A stretch of 64,000 nucleotides of DNA from Labia minor (GCA_963082975.1 OY720344.1:86056107-86120106); one strand, 5' to 3'. Positions 1 through 9,955 are shown, counted from the first letter of the stretch. Numbers and translations are program-made. The notes: generated from the sequence alone by a model not told the origin.

Positions 1-310
1 TTCAAACCAGTCTATTTTGGATTCATTTAAAATTAACAGTTCAGATTTTGTATAATTTCCAATCTCAATCGTTTTCTTTTGTTTCTTAAGAATTATAGTA
101 AATTTTTTCCACCCCAAGAACTCCAACCAGACAGAGCAAGATTTATATCACACGGTTGTAATTTCTTCTCCATTTGTACTTGCTCTTTTTGAAATCCTTC
201 TAATATATTATCATCATTAAAAGCTTCGGACTTATTATATTCAATTCTTCATCTTCCCCTTCATTAGAATCATCTCCATTTAAAATATCATCAGGAAGTT
301 GGTTATTAAC
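1..310 (-). pseudogene. UTP14-like fragment, decayed, cut by window edge
   Basis: Read on the minus strand, this stretch gives an acidic run (DDILNGDDSNEGEDEE), then YNKSEAFNDDNILEGFQKE and DINLALSGWSSWGGKN. The last block resembles the GWGxWGG motif of UTP14, a component of the small-subunit processome that matures 18S rRNA in the nucleolus; a basic KRKR patch follows, as in that family. The blocks lie in two frames and a stop follows GGKN, so this is probably a decayed copy or retro-fragment. An unusual exon arrangement is possible but I see no good splice sites. The fragment runs off the left edge. The family call rests on one motif and its setting. Confidence 0.45.
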
Positions 311-910
311 ATGAATTCTCTCTCTCTCTTATTCGATTGAAGAAATGAATTCAATTCTACGTTAGTCTCTATTGAGTCAATGGATTTTTAACTCCATCAT
401 TTAATATTGTCATTGTCAAAATCGTTATTATCCCATGCTGTCAGAAGTCTCTCTCTCTAGTTTTTTTTACTACTCTTACCTCTTACTCATATTAATTTGA
501 ACGGCTTATATTTGCCGCGACGCTAAAAAAATAAAATATAATTAATTCTTTTATACAAATGAAATGTTTTTTGGGGGATATAATACATGTATTTTTAATT
601 TTAATGGTTTCTATGGTGAGTTCAAAAGTTTTAATAAATCTTTTATTTGAAATTTTAATAAATAGTGATATATATAGGTGGGTATTTCTTTTTAATTAGA
701 TTCTTCAAATTCAAATATAATTTACATATTTCAAGATTCATTGATATTATATTATATAAATTATGTTTTTATGTATATTCATATTTTAAAATTATATTAA
801 ATAAAATAGTTAAATCATTTAAAAAGATTACTAAATATTAGAATTACCTCTTTTCTAAATTTTGCTCGAATTGCATGATGGTCTGCCTAGACTCTTGAGG
901 ATTTTTACAG
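311..910. other. AT-rich stretch with short CT microsatellites
   Basis: Short (CT)n runs near 318 and 452. No coding pattern, RNA gene or recognisable element seen. Confidence 0.6.
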
Positions 911-925
911 ACCGACGATAGTAAG

Positions 926-1550
926 CAGGGCCGCGACGTGGGTGCAAAGCGCCCGTGTGCAAATTTTTAAAAAGCGCCCCCTTTATCAATAGAACAATAA
1001 AAGCAAATAAAACATTTAATTTTGAAAACTGTGTTTATGCATACAGAGGAATTTCTCTACATAATAATAGGAAATAACAAAATAATTAACTCATTAACAA
1101 TAGAAAACAAGGTTAAATTTCTAGAACAATAAACATAAAAAAAATTCCAAAATGAAAACATAATACAATATGAAATTCTATCACAAAACTATACTTTTCG
1201 GATTCTTCGAGCCTTTGAAGCTACAAAACCTTTAATAATATCATATATTTCTAAGTTATCCATGATTTCATTTTCTATTGCTATCATAGAAAGATCTGTT
1301 AAGCGCTCCTGCGACAATGTCGAACGCAAATACGTTTTTATAATTTTTAACTTAGAGAAGCTTCGTTCACCCGAAGCTACAGTTACGGGCAATGTTAGAA
1401 AGATACGCAGTAAAACAAACAAATTTGGAAAATATATTTAAACGTGTCGTAGGATTCACGTCCACAATTATATTGATTAATTTTTAAAACATTTAAAATA
1501 AAATAAAAAAGAATCCATCCCACCTTGCACACGTGCACGCCGCGGCCCTG
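926..1550 (-). mobile_element. hAT DNA transposon derivative with 8-bp target duplication
   Basis: The ends are inverted: CAGGGCCGCG at 926 and CGCGGCCCTG ending at 1550. An exact 8-bp duplication, ATAGTAAG, flanks them at 918-925 and 1551-1558. A CAGGG-type terminus, 8-bp duplication and a hAT C-terminal coding fragment inside all agree. At 625 bp it is far too short for a full transposase, so it is nonautonomous. It is younger than the HINE it interrupts. Confidence 0.9.
1189..1422 (-). pseudogene. hAT transposase C-terminal dimerisation fragment
   Basis: A 77-residue open stretch contains LPVTVASGERSFSKLKIIKT and RSTLSQERLTDLSMIAIE. This is the conserved hAT C-terminal dimerisation region (the A-S-x-E-R-x-F-S-x-L block and the L-x-x-L-A-x-I-x-like block). 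Only the last tenth or so of a transposase remains; the DDE catalytic core and zinc-finger DNA-binding domain are absent. It lies wholly inside the 926-1550 hAT element, so it is the residue of an internal deletion and not a host gene. Confidence 0.85.
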
Positions 1551-2132
1551 ATAGTAAGGGAGGTATTGTTTTCACACCAAATTTCACATGTGGAGATTTT
1601 TACACATCTCCACGAATCATGCATTTTCTTAACAGAAAAAAGTATTTTTAGCATGATGTCTGTCAGTCCGTATAGATGTGCACAGTTTGAACGGCTCATC
1701 GGATTTTGATGAAATTTGGTATATTTACTTAATGCATCCATGTGATGAATTGATCAACTTTTGGTGCAAACCCGGAAACCGGAAGTGGTAGTATTAGCGA
1801 TCGACGATAGGAAGGGAAGGGTTATTTTCACACCAAATTTCACATGAGATTTTTTACATATCACCACGAATCATGCACTTTGTATTGGTTTTAAATCATA
1901 TTTATTAGTTTTTTCTTGATTTAAAATTATATGACCAGGCATTCATGACGTCACAGCCTGGTCTTACATATATATTATAAATAAAATAAAATTAAAAATA
2001 TTTGTTATATCCATATCTGTTTTTTATTGCATTAATAGATACATTTAAATTATTTGAAATTGTTTCTGTAGCTGGAAATTATTTTACTTCAAACCGTCGG
2101 TCGGTTTGGATCTGGCCACAGGTCAACTTATT

Positions 2133-3270
2133 TTTTCTTCAAATGTCTTAATAAAAGTATTCACTTTTTCTATTTCCAATAATCGATGGTATATATATAT
2201 ATATATAAAGAATAAAATTTAAAAATTATATAAAGTATACGATTCATTTATAAAAAAAACATAAAGATAAATAAATTATATTGTCATTACTCTCTCTCTC
2301 TCTCACTTTAGGGTATTAATTTAATTTATTCTCCTTGCGTTTGATTCTTGATAAGAGATAAAATAACTGCTATTTCTCCGCGCACGCGCACGTTTAATCA
2401 TCTTAAATATAAAATAAAAATAATTATTATAAGATTAATAAAAATCATAATAAATAAATAAAGTATTTATTTATTTGTAGTCTTTTCTTTTAATGGCTCA
2501 GAATTACATTATTTATATTGTATATATATTTACATATAAATTTATTTACAATCATTACTTAATTTCTATAATAACCAATTACAAATTAAAATAAATATAT
2601 ATGCAATTTTTTATATTAGAGTAGAACTAGCTAAGTTTCATCAAAATCTGATAGGTGACATGTATCCTTGACTATTACCTCATTTTCTTCTGTTAAATTA
2701 GTAAAAATTCTTTCAAGCTCCGATTTCGTCTGAAAATGAAAATTCAAATTAGTATATTAGGTTTGTTTGAAATTTGCAAGTTTTAAAAAACTGACTATCT
2801 ATATATAATTGAAAGTACTAATGTGTTTGATAAATTCAAATTGAAAAAAATAATTAATTAATAAATAATTTACCTTGAAATTAAATCTCTTTTCATTGTA
2901 ATTTCATGGTCATCAAGTGGAAAACTCGTAGGATTAAAAATACGATCTGTTTAAATCTAATTGGGGAATTTTTTTTATATATACTACTCTTATTTTTATT
3001 TTTTTCTGTTCGAATTCTTCTAATGGTGCTGGTAAGATGGATGTGTGTGTGTTGTGATCGATTTCATTTTTTTCTCTTAGTTTATGTATAGTCCACAGAT
3101 CTATTAAAGACTCGGACACTCAATGTTAATTTTTGAAACACTGTTTTAGCTAATTTATAATATTGTTGACTGATTGAACTTTTGTAGATAAGTAAGAATA
3201 CTTTAGCATAGAATAGAGAATTTTATATTAACAATGAATAATCTATTAATAATGTGATATCTTTCTACAG
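2133..3270. other. AT-rich stretch with weak minus-strand exon candidates
   Basis: Mostly AT-rich with TA and CT runs. On the minus strand a TTTCATTTTCAG acceptor (just above 2729) opens a 32-codon frame ending in TAG at 2632. About 100 bp further upstream a plausible donor (CAAG/GTAAAT near 2874) ends a short frame. The minus strand of 2934-3119 also holds a 61-codon open frame. I recognise none of these and cannot join them in phase with confidence. Confidence 0.4.
2632..2729 (-). other. possible terminal coding exon, unknown
   Basis: After a pyrimidine-rich acceptor, 32 codons are open to a TAG stop. The peptide is acidic and begins TKSELERIFTNLTEENEVIV. No domain is recognised. The exon reading rests only on the splice-site match and the open frame. 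Confidence 0.25.
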
Positions 3271-3780
3271 GTTTGTATGCTCTGGGCTGAATAGTATAGT
3301 CAAAAATTTAGAGGCCCAGGACATATCGTTGAAATTGACAAGGCCAAAATTAGCAAAAGGAAGTACAATAGAGGTAGAGTAGTAACAGAAGAATGGGTTT
3401 TTGGAGAGTATGAGCGCGGAAAAATTTCTACCATAGTTTGAATTTAGTAGACCCTAGAGTGGTGAGAAATATTTTAAATTTTACAAAATTATAATAAAAA
3501 CAATTATCAATAACTTTTTTTGTATTAATTAATTAATTTTATCTTAAACACATTGATGAATTATAGAAGCACACACTCAAAATATAGGGCGCCTCGGGAG
3601 GGAATCCCAAACATCACTTTTCCAGCTATATGTGCGTATTTTTCTTCAAGCGCTGTTACGAGTATACACGAAGATTACAAAATTTTTCAATTTCATTGTT
3701 GAATTGTATCCTCCAAGATCCAAGTTTGATCAAGTACCACCACTTGAAATCGCTAAATATATTTTTGAAACTGGTAAATA
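3271..3780 (+). pseudogene. Merlin (ISXO2-like) transposase remnant 1
   Basis: The plus strand encodes VCMLWAE, GPGHIVEIDKAKISKRKYNR and VVTEEWVFGEYERG. This is the characteristic Merlin block around the first catalytic Asp (E-I-D) and the K-R-K-Y-N-R-G motif. Further on come THTQNIGRLGRE (the H-T-Q-x-I-E-R-L-W-R motif) and FFKRCYEYTR, both typical of the C-terminal half. Stops and frame changes separate these blocks. No N-terminal third or terminal inverted repeats were identified. Merlin elements are DDE cut-and-paste transposons. Confidence 0.8.
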
Positions 3781-4335
3781 CAGTTTAGATGATAATTTAG
3801 TCTAGTTATACTTTTTCACATAAATATAATTGGCTTGAAGTAGAGATATAATTTTTTAAATAATAATTGATTTATAAATTTTATTTATTAAGTATTTAAA
3901 AAAAAATATTTTGATTATTTTTTTAAATAAACTTTAGATTTTTATTTATTACAGATTTCGAAAAAAACAGATAAACAAAAATTGGATGAAGATAAACGAA
4001 ACAAGAAAATTTAAATATAATAAATTCATTAATATATTATTATTTCTGATATTGATCAATAAATATATAAAATTTTTCTTTGTTATATAGTCCCTAATAC
4101 ATTTTCTTTTTATTTTAGGTATTAAATAACATTGGTTAAGTATTTACAAATTTTCTATATAATAATTACAATAAAAATGCTTTTCTTTTGTAAGAATTAA
4201 AATATGGGGCCTTAAATCAGAATTTTTATTAAATTTTTTTTATTTACAATTATTTGTTACCAAATTGAAAGTCTTATAACATTTAGACTTACCATAACAA
4301 ATAAACGAACATAAGTAGATTTTTATAGATTAGAG
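3781..4335. other. AT-rich stretch, nothing recognised
   Basis: No coding, RNA or element signal beyond poly-A/T runs. Confidence 0.6.
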
Positions 4336-4467
4336 CAGTGGTTTTCAAACTTTATTTTACTGCAAGTACTCAATAAGAATATTTATTAATTCAAAAAAAA
4401 ATGATTTAGAAAATTGCTTAATGTGGCGAATGTTCGCACATCCCCTAAGACTAGTCCGCGCCTCTCA
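4336..4467. mobile_element. short hAT-type MITE or hAT left end
   Basis: The sequence starts CAGTGGTTTTCAAACTTT, a common hAT terminus, and can be closed at a CACTG ending at 4467. GATTAGAG before and GATTAGAT after match at 7 of 8 positions, as expected for a hAT target duplication. An alternative right end with a better terminal match lies at 6668-6686. Confidence 0.5.
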
Positions 4468-5717
4468 CTGGATTAGATGTTGAAACAGGAATGTATAATA
4501 CATTTAAATAAATAGATAAATTAGTTTACAAATAATTTAATGAAAAAAGATAAATAATTGATATAATTAATTAGTCTATCGTATATCTTAAGATAATTTA
4601 TATTTAATTAAAAAATCGTTAGTCAACATTATTAACTCTTTTTTTTCAAAACGGTATGATTTAATAAATGTTTATTTAAAGCAGATTTTAAATTAAATTT
4701 CTTTGTACAAAAATTACATTCAAAAGGTTTTTCTCCTGTATGAATTAATAAATGTCTATTTAAACTTTGTTTTACATTAAATTTCCTTGTACAAATATTA
4801 CATTCAAAAGGTTTTTCTCCTGTATGAATTAATAAATGATTATTTAAACTTTGTTTTTGATTAAATTTCTTTTTACAATAATTACATTCAAAACGCTTTT
4901 CACCTGTATGAATTAAAAGATGATTATTTAAATTAGTTTTTCGATTAAATTTCTTTTTACAATAAATACATTCAAAAGGCTTTTCGCCTGTATGAATTAA
5001 TAAATGTCTATTAAAATTAGTTTTTTGATTAAATTTCTTGGTACAAAAATTACATTCAAAAGGCTTTTCACCTGTATGAATTAATAAATGTTTATTTAAA
5101 GTAGATTTTTTTTTAAATTTCTTTTTACAATAATTACATTCATAAGGCTTTTCCAGAGTGAATTTCGTTTTAGAATCTTTACATTCAAAATTCTTTTCCC
5201 CACTATGAATTAATAAATGTTTATTTAAAGTAGATTTTAAATTAAATTTCTTTGAACAAAAATTACATTCAAAAGGTTCTTCATCCGAATTAGTTGAATC
5301 GGTATCTTGTTTAAGTTTTTGGTCATGGCTGTATTCGTTGGGATACTTATCTGTATCTTTGTTGAGTTTTATTTTATTTTTCAAAATTGAAAATATTTCC
5401 TTATGAATACATTTTTTTAAATGTTTACACAAAAACTCCTCATTGATATAATTTGAATGGCAATATTGACAAGAGTATAAGGGACCTAAAACATTTCCAT
5501 TTTCATTGGTTTAAAAAGTTATAATTTTACTTAAAACTATTTTAAAATTCAATATTATGAATAATAATATTACAAATTAAATTTCTAAAAATAATTTTGG
5601 TGAAAATTATATATAATAATATATTATATATATGAACAATCACAGATATAACTTACCAATATATATTGGATATTTTCTGTCTTCTTGTGAATAAAGATTC
5701 ATTTTATATTTGTTAAT
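4468..5717 (-). repeat. duplicated zinc-finger segment, unit A
   Basis: This block is repeated at 7461-8852 in the same orientation. Similarity starts at the target-like GATTA site just before the 3' flank and ends about 15 bp upstream of the start codon in exon 1. The two units diverge abruptly beyond these points. The intron and first exon are almost identical between units. The finger region differs in number and sequence. Confidence 0.85.
4632..5702 (-). CDS. C2H2 zinc-finger protein A, two exons, 299 aa
   Basis: Exon 1 (5702-5657) starts at ATG and encodes MNLYSQEDRKYPIYI plus one base. A GTAAGT donor and a TTTTAG acceptor remove about 170 bp. Exon 2 (5485-4632) completes the split Gly codon and runs to TAA. 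An N-terminal C-x2-C-x12-H-x5-H finger (YSCQYCHSNY...) comes first, then a Lys/Asn-rich linker, one standard finger, one degenerate finger lacking its ligands (FECKDSKTKF), and six more fingers joined by TGEKPFEC linkers: seven canonical C-x2-C-x12-H-x3-H fingers in all. The protein is probably a nuclear DNA-binding regulator; its target is unknown. The spliced frame is exact (900 nt including stop), and no damage is seen. A paralogue lies 2.9 kb to the right. Confidence 0.85.
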
Positions 5718-6057
5718 TATATCAAAAATTTACTCCAAAATGGATTTGGATAAAAAACTTTACCAACGCGTTCCTTTTATTATTCTGATAAACTTTGCTT
5801 ATGAAATTTTTAGTGCATGTTACTAGTTTACTAGATAAAAAGGATAAAATTTGACATTCAAATAGGAGTTTGGCTGCCATATTAACAGTTGTTTTATGCC
5901 TTTGGTCACAAGATAGCGCAAACATGAATGTGAGGGATAATCAATTTTAATTAAATATATAATTTATACATTTAATATAACACAATTTTTTTTAGTTGGT
6001 GATAATTGGTAAATTTCAAAAAACCTTTATAAAAATAAACACACATATAAAATAATT
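5718..6057. other. upstream flank of zinc-finger gene A
   Basis: Not shared with the paralogue's upstream flank, so the two genes have different promoters. No TATA or other motif can be assigned. Confidence 0.5.
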
Positions 6058-6570
6058 TTTGAGAGTGTCCTGAGTTCGGTCAATCACGGGAAAAATAAAA
6101 ATATTTTTGGATCCCGTTCAAATCCTCCGAAAATCCATTGCCGTGTTATTAAGCGGCCAGTTATATTTCCGTTTATCTATCTTTACTTGATCAATCTCCA
6201 TAAATTTTCCCGGGCCTTCAAGCTTTTCGCTGTATTTGTCGGCTCAGCAAATGCAGACCTGTGGATTATTACGATATTATTAATTTTTTTTTTTAATTTA
6301 TATTATATTAATTTTTTAATATTTCTATATGATAAAGAATGCTTACCTCACGGCAAAAACTAAATCACTCAACAACGGTACTCATTGACTATATATTACT
6401 TTCTATCATGGTATTAATAAATTCTCGTCGTGAAGGGTCTTTAAGCAAAAAAAATAACACAAGTTGGCATATAGTAACTACGTCAATTCTTCTCCGCTGG
6501 AACCATGTTCCTCTTTTGCCGGATTCCATAAATACACATTTTCTCGAAATCTTTTTTGGTTTATTTGCTA
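6058..6570 (-). pseudogene. Merlin (ISXO2-like) transposase remnant 2
   Basis: The minus strand shows SRKCVFMESGKRGTWFQRRR (the N-terminal zinc-ribbon tail and R-x-G-T-W-F motif), STVVE and FSFCREV (Merlin T-V-V-D-W-x-x-F-C-R-E-V), then GPGKFMEIDQVKIDKRKYN with the catalytic E-I-D and the K-R-K-Y-N motif, and finally FPVIDRTQDTL. One stop falls in STVVE*F and another after DFRRI, and the segments change frame. It is more complete at the N-terminal side than the copy at 3271-3780, which lies in the opposite orientation. It is a dead DDE transposon. Confidence 0.8.
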
Positions 6571-6667
6571 CCAAATAAGAATGATTGGATTTAAAATATA
6601 GAATTTCTATATTTATTAGAATTTCTTTGCCATATCTCGGACAATTTCCTATTCTAGAGTTGACTCC

Positions 6668-6686
6668 CAGTTTGGAAACCACTGGA
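6668..6686. repeat. hAT-type right terminus abutting the duplicated segment
   Basis: CCAGTTTGGAAACCACTG is the inverse of the hAT-type start at 4336 apart from a few mismatches. It is followed by GATTATGG, which resembles GATTAGAG before 4336 (6 of 8). It may close a 2.35-kb unit that contains zinc-finger gene A. Confidence 0.45.
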
Positions 6687-6697
6687 TTATGGGTTGA

Positions 6698-7460
6698 TGG
6701 GGGCCATACACTATGCGATTGCCTGCAGGCCGTCGCCTCAACAGGCGATCGTAAAACCAATATCGCCGAGTTCCATACACTAGCAGTCAACCGCCTGCAG
6801 GCGGCCGTACTGAACTGCAGATGATAGCCTGAAGATAGCACACACTACAGTCCGGTACCTGCAGGCGGACTGTCGGTCAATGAAACAGGACTGCAGGAGA
6901 TCCTCAGTTTTTCACCATGCTCCGTCGGAAACGTTGCGCTATGTTTGTTTTGTCAGTTCTTGGGGAACCCCAAGAAAAAAGGGTCTGGGTAAAAAGTTTG
7001 CTGCGAGATAGAGAGGCTAGCTCTCACATTTCGTTGATCCGTGAACTGAGGCTGTCTCACCACGATATATCTGAGGATGAGTGATGAGGCGTACGTCGTC
7101 CTTGACTTTCCATAAACAGGGGTAGGCCCGATATAATTCAATAAATGCGGAAATGAAAGGAGGTTTCCCGTAAATCTTTCCTCGTCAGTCCAATCTCGGA
7201 TGGTGAATGATATCACGAATATTATCTCACGCAAAACTGATGGAAACGGTGACAACAGATCGTTTGCCTGCAGGCTTACTGACAGTGTGTGGTGGGGGGC
7301 ACATGAGATCATTATCCTATCCCCGCCTGCCCAGCGACCACACACCTTCAGTCCGGGCGAACTGCAGTCCATTATCTTCAGATCAATTGATAAATGTGTG
7401 GGCAATCCCGATCTACGGCCTTACGATTATCTTCAGTTAAACTGACAGTGTATGGGGCGC
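6698..7460 (+). mobile_element. PIF/Harbinger-like nonautonomous element
   Basis: The ends carry inverted GGGCCATACACT and AGTGTATGGGGC, and TTGA occurs on both sides (6694-6697, 7461-7464). The interior is GC-richer than the surroundings and rich in CCTGCAGGC motifs. A plus-strand stretch near 6970-7083 reads KRVWVKSLLRDREASSHISL followed by IRELRLSHHDISEDE, resembling the N-terminal R-x-W-V-R-P-W motif of Harbinger transposases. The catalytic part is not seen. The paralogous site at 4468-4485 lacks the insertion, which supports the boundaries. The target length of 4 is unusual for Harbinger (normally 3). Confidence 0.65.
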
Positions 7461-8852
7461 TTGAGACAGGAATGTATAATACTTTTAAATAAATAGACAA
7501 ATAAGTTTACAAATAAATTAATGAAAAAAGTTAAATAATTAATTAGTTTATCGTATATCTTAAGATAATTTTGTTTTTAACAAAAAATCGTTAGTCTGTA
7601 TTATTGACTCTATTTTACAAAACGGTATGAATTAATAAATGTTTATTTAATGCAGATTTTAAATTAAATTTCTTTGTACAAAAATTACATTCAAAAGATT
7701 TTTTTTCTGCATGAATTAATAAATGCCTAATTAAACTTTGTTTTACATTAAATTTCATTGTACAAAAATTACATTCAAAAGGTTTTTCTCCTGTATGAAT
7801 TAATAAATGCCTATTTAAACTTTGTTTTACATTAAATTTCATTGTACAAAAATTACATTCAAAAGGTTTTTCTCCTGTATGAATTAATAAATGTTTATTT
7901 AAATTTTGTTTTAGATTAAATTCCTTTTTACAATAATAACATTCAAAATGTTTTTCACCTGTATGAATTAATAGATGATTATTTAAAGTAGTTTTTCGAT
8001 TAAATTTCTTTTTACAATAATTACATTCAAAAGGCTTTTCACCTGTATGAATTAATAAATGTTTATTTAAATTAGATTTTTGATTAAATTTCTTTGTACA
8101 AATATTACATTCAAAAGGCTTTACACCTGTATGAATTAATAAATGTTTATTTAAAGCAGATTTTTGTTTAAATTTCTTTGTGCAATAATTACATTCAAAG
8201 GGCTTTTCGCATGTATGAACTAATAAATGTGGTTTTAAATGAGATTTATGATTAAATTTCTTTTTACAATAATTACATTCATAAGGTTTTTCCAGAGTGA
8301 ATTTCGTTTTAGAATCTTTACATTCAAAATTCTTTTCCCCACTATGAATTAATAAATGTTTATTTAAAGTAGATTTTAAATTAAATTTCTTTGAACAAAA
8401 ATTACATTCAAAAGGTTCTTCATCCGAATTAGTTGAATCGGTATCTTGTTTAAGTTTTTGGTCATGGCTGTATTCGTTGGGATACTTATCTGTATCTTTG
8501 TTGAGTTTTATTTTATTTTTCAAAATTGAAAATATTTCCTTATGAATACATTTTTTTAAATGTTTACACAAAAACTCCTCATTGATATAATTTGAATGGC
8601 AATATTGACAAGAGTATAAGGGACCTAAAACATTTCCATTTTCATTGGTTTAAAAAGTTATAATTTTACTTAAAACTATTTTAAAATTCAATATTATGAA
8701 TAATATTATTACAAATTAAATTTCTAATAATAATTTTGGTGAAAATTATAATAATATATTATATATATGTACAATCACAGATATAACTTACCAATATATA
8801 TTGGATATTTTCTGTCTTCTTGTGAATAAAGATTCATTTTATATTTATTAAA
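7461..8852 (-). repeat. duplicated zinc-finger segment, unit B
   Basis: Direct repeat of 4468-5717; the paralogous 3' flank resumes at GACAGGAATGTATAATAC directly after the Harbinger-like element. Similarity ends about 15 bp upstream of the start codon. Confidence 0.85.
7615..8837 (-). CDS. C2H2 zinc-finger protein B, two exons, 351 aa
   Basis: Exon 1 (8837-8792) is identical in sequence and phase to that of the left paralogue. Exon 2 (8624-7615) follows a phase-1 intron of 167 bp, giving 1056 nt including TAA. The N-terminal finger, acidic linker, first finger and degenerate finger match the paralogue residue for residue over about 120 aa. The array then holds nine canonical fingers instead of seven. 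Fingers 7 and 8 are nearly identical (FECNFCTMKFNVKQSL in both), so one arose by local finger duplication. The helix residues that would contact DNA differ between the two proteins (KSHLKPH and KSALNKH against KSTLNKH and KTNFNRH). It is probably a nuclear DNA-binding factor with its own specificity. Confidence 0.85.
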
Positions 8853-9328
8853 TTCTAAAAAATATAACTTTTATTTATTTTATTCGTAAATAAGTAAATT
8901 GTTACTGTCAGTTACTGTTTTGAACTTTGTTTTTGTAATTGAGATGGTCTGTGGTAATCATGGAGGTACCATTCCGTTTGTTTTTTGTGGTGGGAGCTGG
9001 CACCAAAAAAGTAGGGAGAAATTCTTGTCGTCCATTTTGGATGTACCAAAACATTGAATTTTCCATAAGACATAATACATTTTTGTTTACAATTTTCTCG
9101 TATGTTTGAAAGTTTTTCTTAGTTATTTCTTCTTTATTTTATAGTTTAGTTAATATATTTATAATTCGAAATAGTTTTCAATAATTTAATTTGTATTTAA
9201 TATTAAATTATTTTTTATTAGATTCTATCTTGATTCTAAGACCATGTTAGGTTTACACCTGGGTTTAGGTTATAGAAAGATTATAAATAGTTGTTATTTT
9301 ATATTAGTTTTTAAAAATAATTATTATA
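8853..9328. other. upstream flank of zinc-finger gene B
   Basis: AT-rich with a GC-richer patch near 8940-9060. No coding or element signature is recognised. It differs from the upstream flank of gene A. Confidence 0.5.
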
Positions 9329-9812
9329 GCATGTTCTGTTTATGGATGCACGAACTGCGTGGAAATAAAAGTAAAAGACAGCTAGGTGAAGAAGAATATG
9401 GGGAAAAAATTTCTTGCCACAGGTATGTATTTTGAATTTCTTTTATTACATTTCAAAAGGGTATATATAATTATAGTTATCATGAAGATATATCTATATT
9501 TTCTGCTGTTTCAAAATATATAGTGACATAAATTGCAGGCTTTGTGGTGAACAATTTAAAAAATAAATGCATTGCGAGGAATGTGTCGCTGCACTTATTG
9601 CTTTAGAGGACACATCATCCACGTTAGAAAAATAAAAAAAATAAATAAATAAATAAAAAAAAATAGAGGAGATCTAGTGTTTCCCTCATTAGAGGTTATT
9701 AAAATTTGCAAAAAAGCGGAATCGCTAATAAGAGAAGCGCTCAATGAAAGTGGGGGCAAATTTCTCAAAAAAAAAAAAATTACGGAGAGATATTTATCCC
9801 AATTGCCGTAAC
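9329..9812 (+). pseudogene. THAP/P-element-like transposase remnant
   Basis: Plus-strand blocks appear in order. ACSVYGCTN and, one frame over, NKSKRQ with ISCHRY resemble the start of a C2CH THAP zinc finger (CSVYGCTNR...ISFHRFP). Then come IAGFVVNNLKNK and CEECVAALIALEDTSSTLE, and GDLVFPSLEVIKICKKAES followed by REALNESGGKFL. The last blocks match the C-terminal region of P-element/THAP9-type transposases (a C-x-x-C pair followed by R-G-G-L-x-x-P-S). The middle catalytic part is missing and stops and frame changes separate the blocks. It may instead be a decayed host THAP gene, but the combination points to a P-like transposon. Confidence 0.6.
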
Positions 9813-9955
9813 ATTTAATTTTTTTTATACATATATGCATATCAAAACGGCCTGCAGTTCAAATATATTAATTTTATTATAATAAAAGTACAATGTACGG
9901 CACAACTAATTCTGGTCAAAATATGTATCCACGATTAGATAAAGAACAACATCAA

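Larger units (their letters stand above)
911..2132 (+). mobile_element. HINE (nonautonomous Helentron-like) copy 1, split by a hAT
   Basis: The left end keeps a shortened form of the family start (ACCGACGATAG). The right end has the inverse CGTCGGTCGGT followed by a GATCTGGCCACAGGTC hairpin and AACTTATT. Between them lie the family blocks seen in the other copies (CACACCAAATTTCACATGTG, CGGAAACCGGAAGTGG, a TGACGTCA-type palindrome). The microsatellite is short here. Subterminal inverted repeats, an internal microsatellite and a 3' hairpin are the architecture known for Helentron-derived HINE/DINE-1 elements. A hAT element at 926-1550 interrupts it. Confidence 0.75.

Noticed and set aside
6389-6841. 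150-codon minus-strand frame as a single gene
   Set aside because: Its C-terminal part is Merlin transposase and its N-terminal part runs through the Harbinger-like element, so it is a chance fusion.
6953-7405. 150-codon minus-strand frame
   Set aside because: Antisense of the Harbinger-like element; the plus strand carries the transposase-like block.
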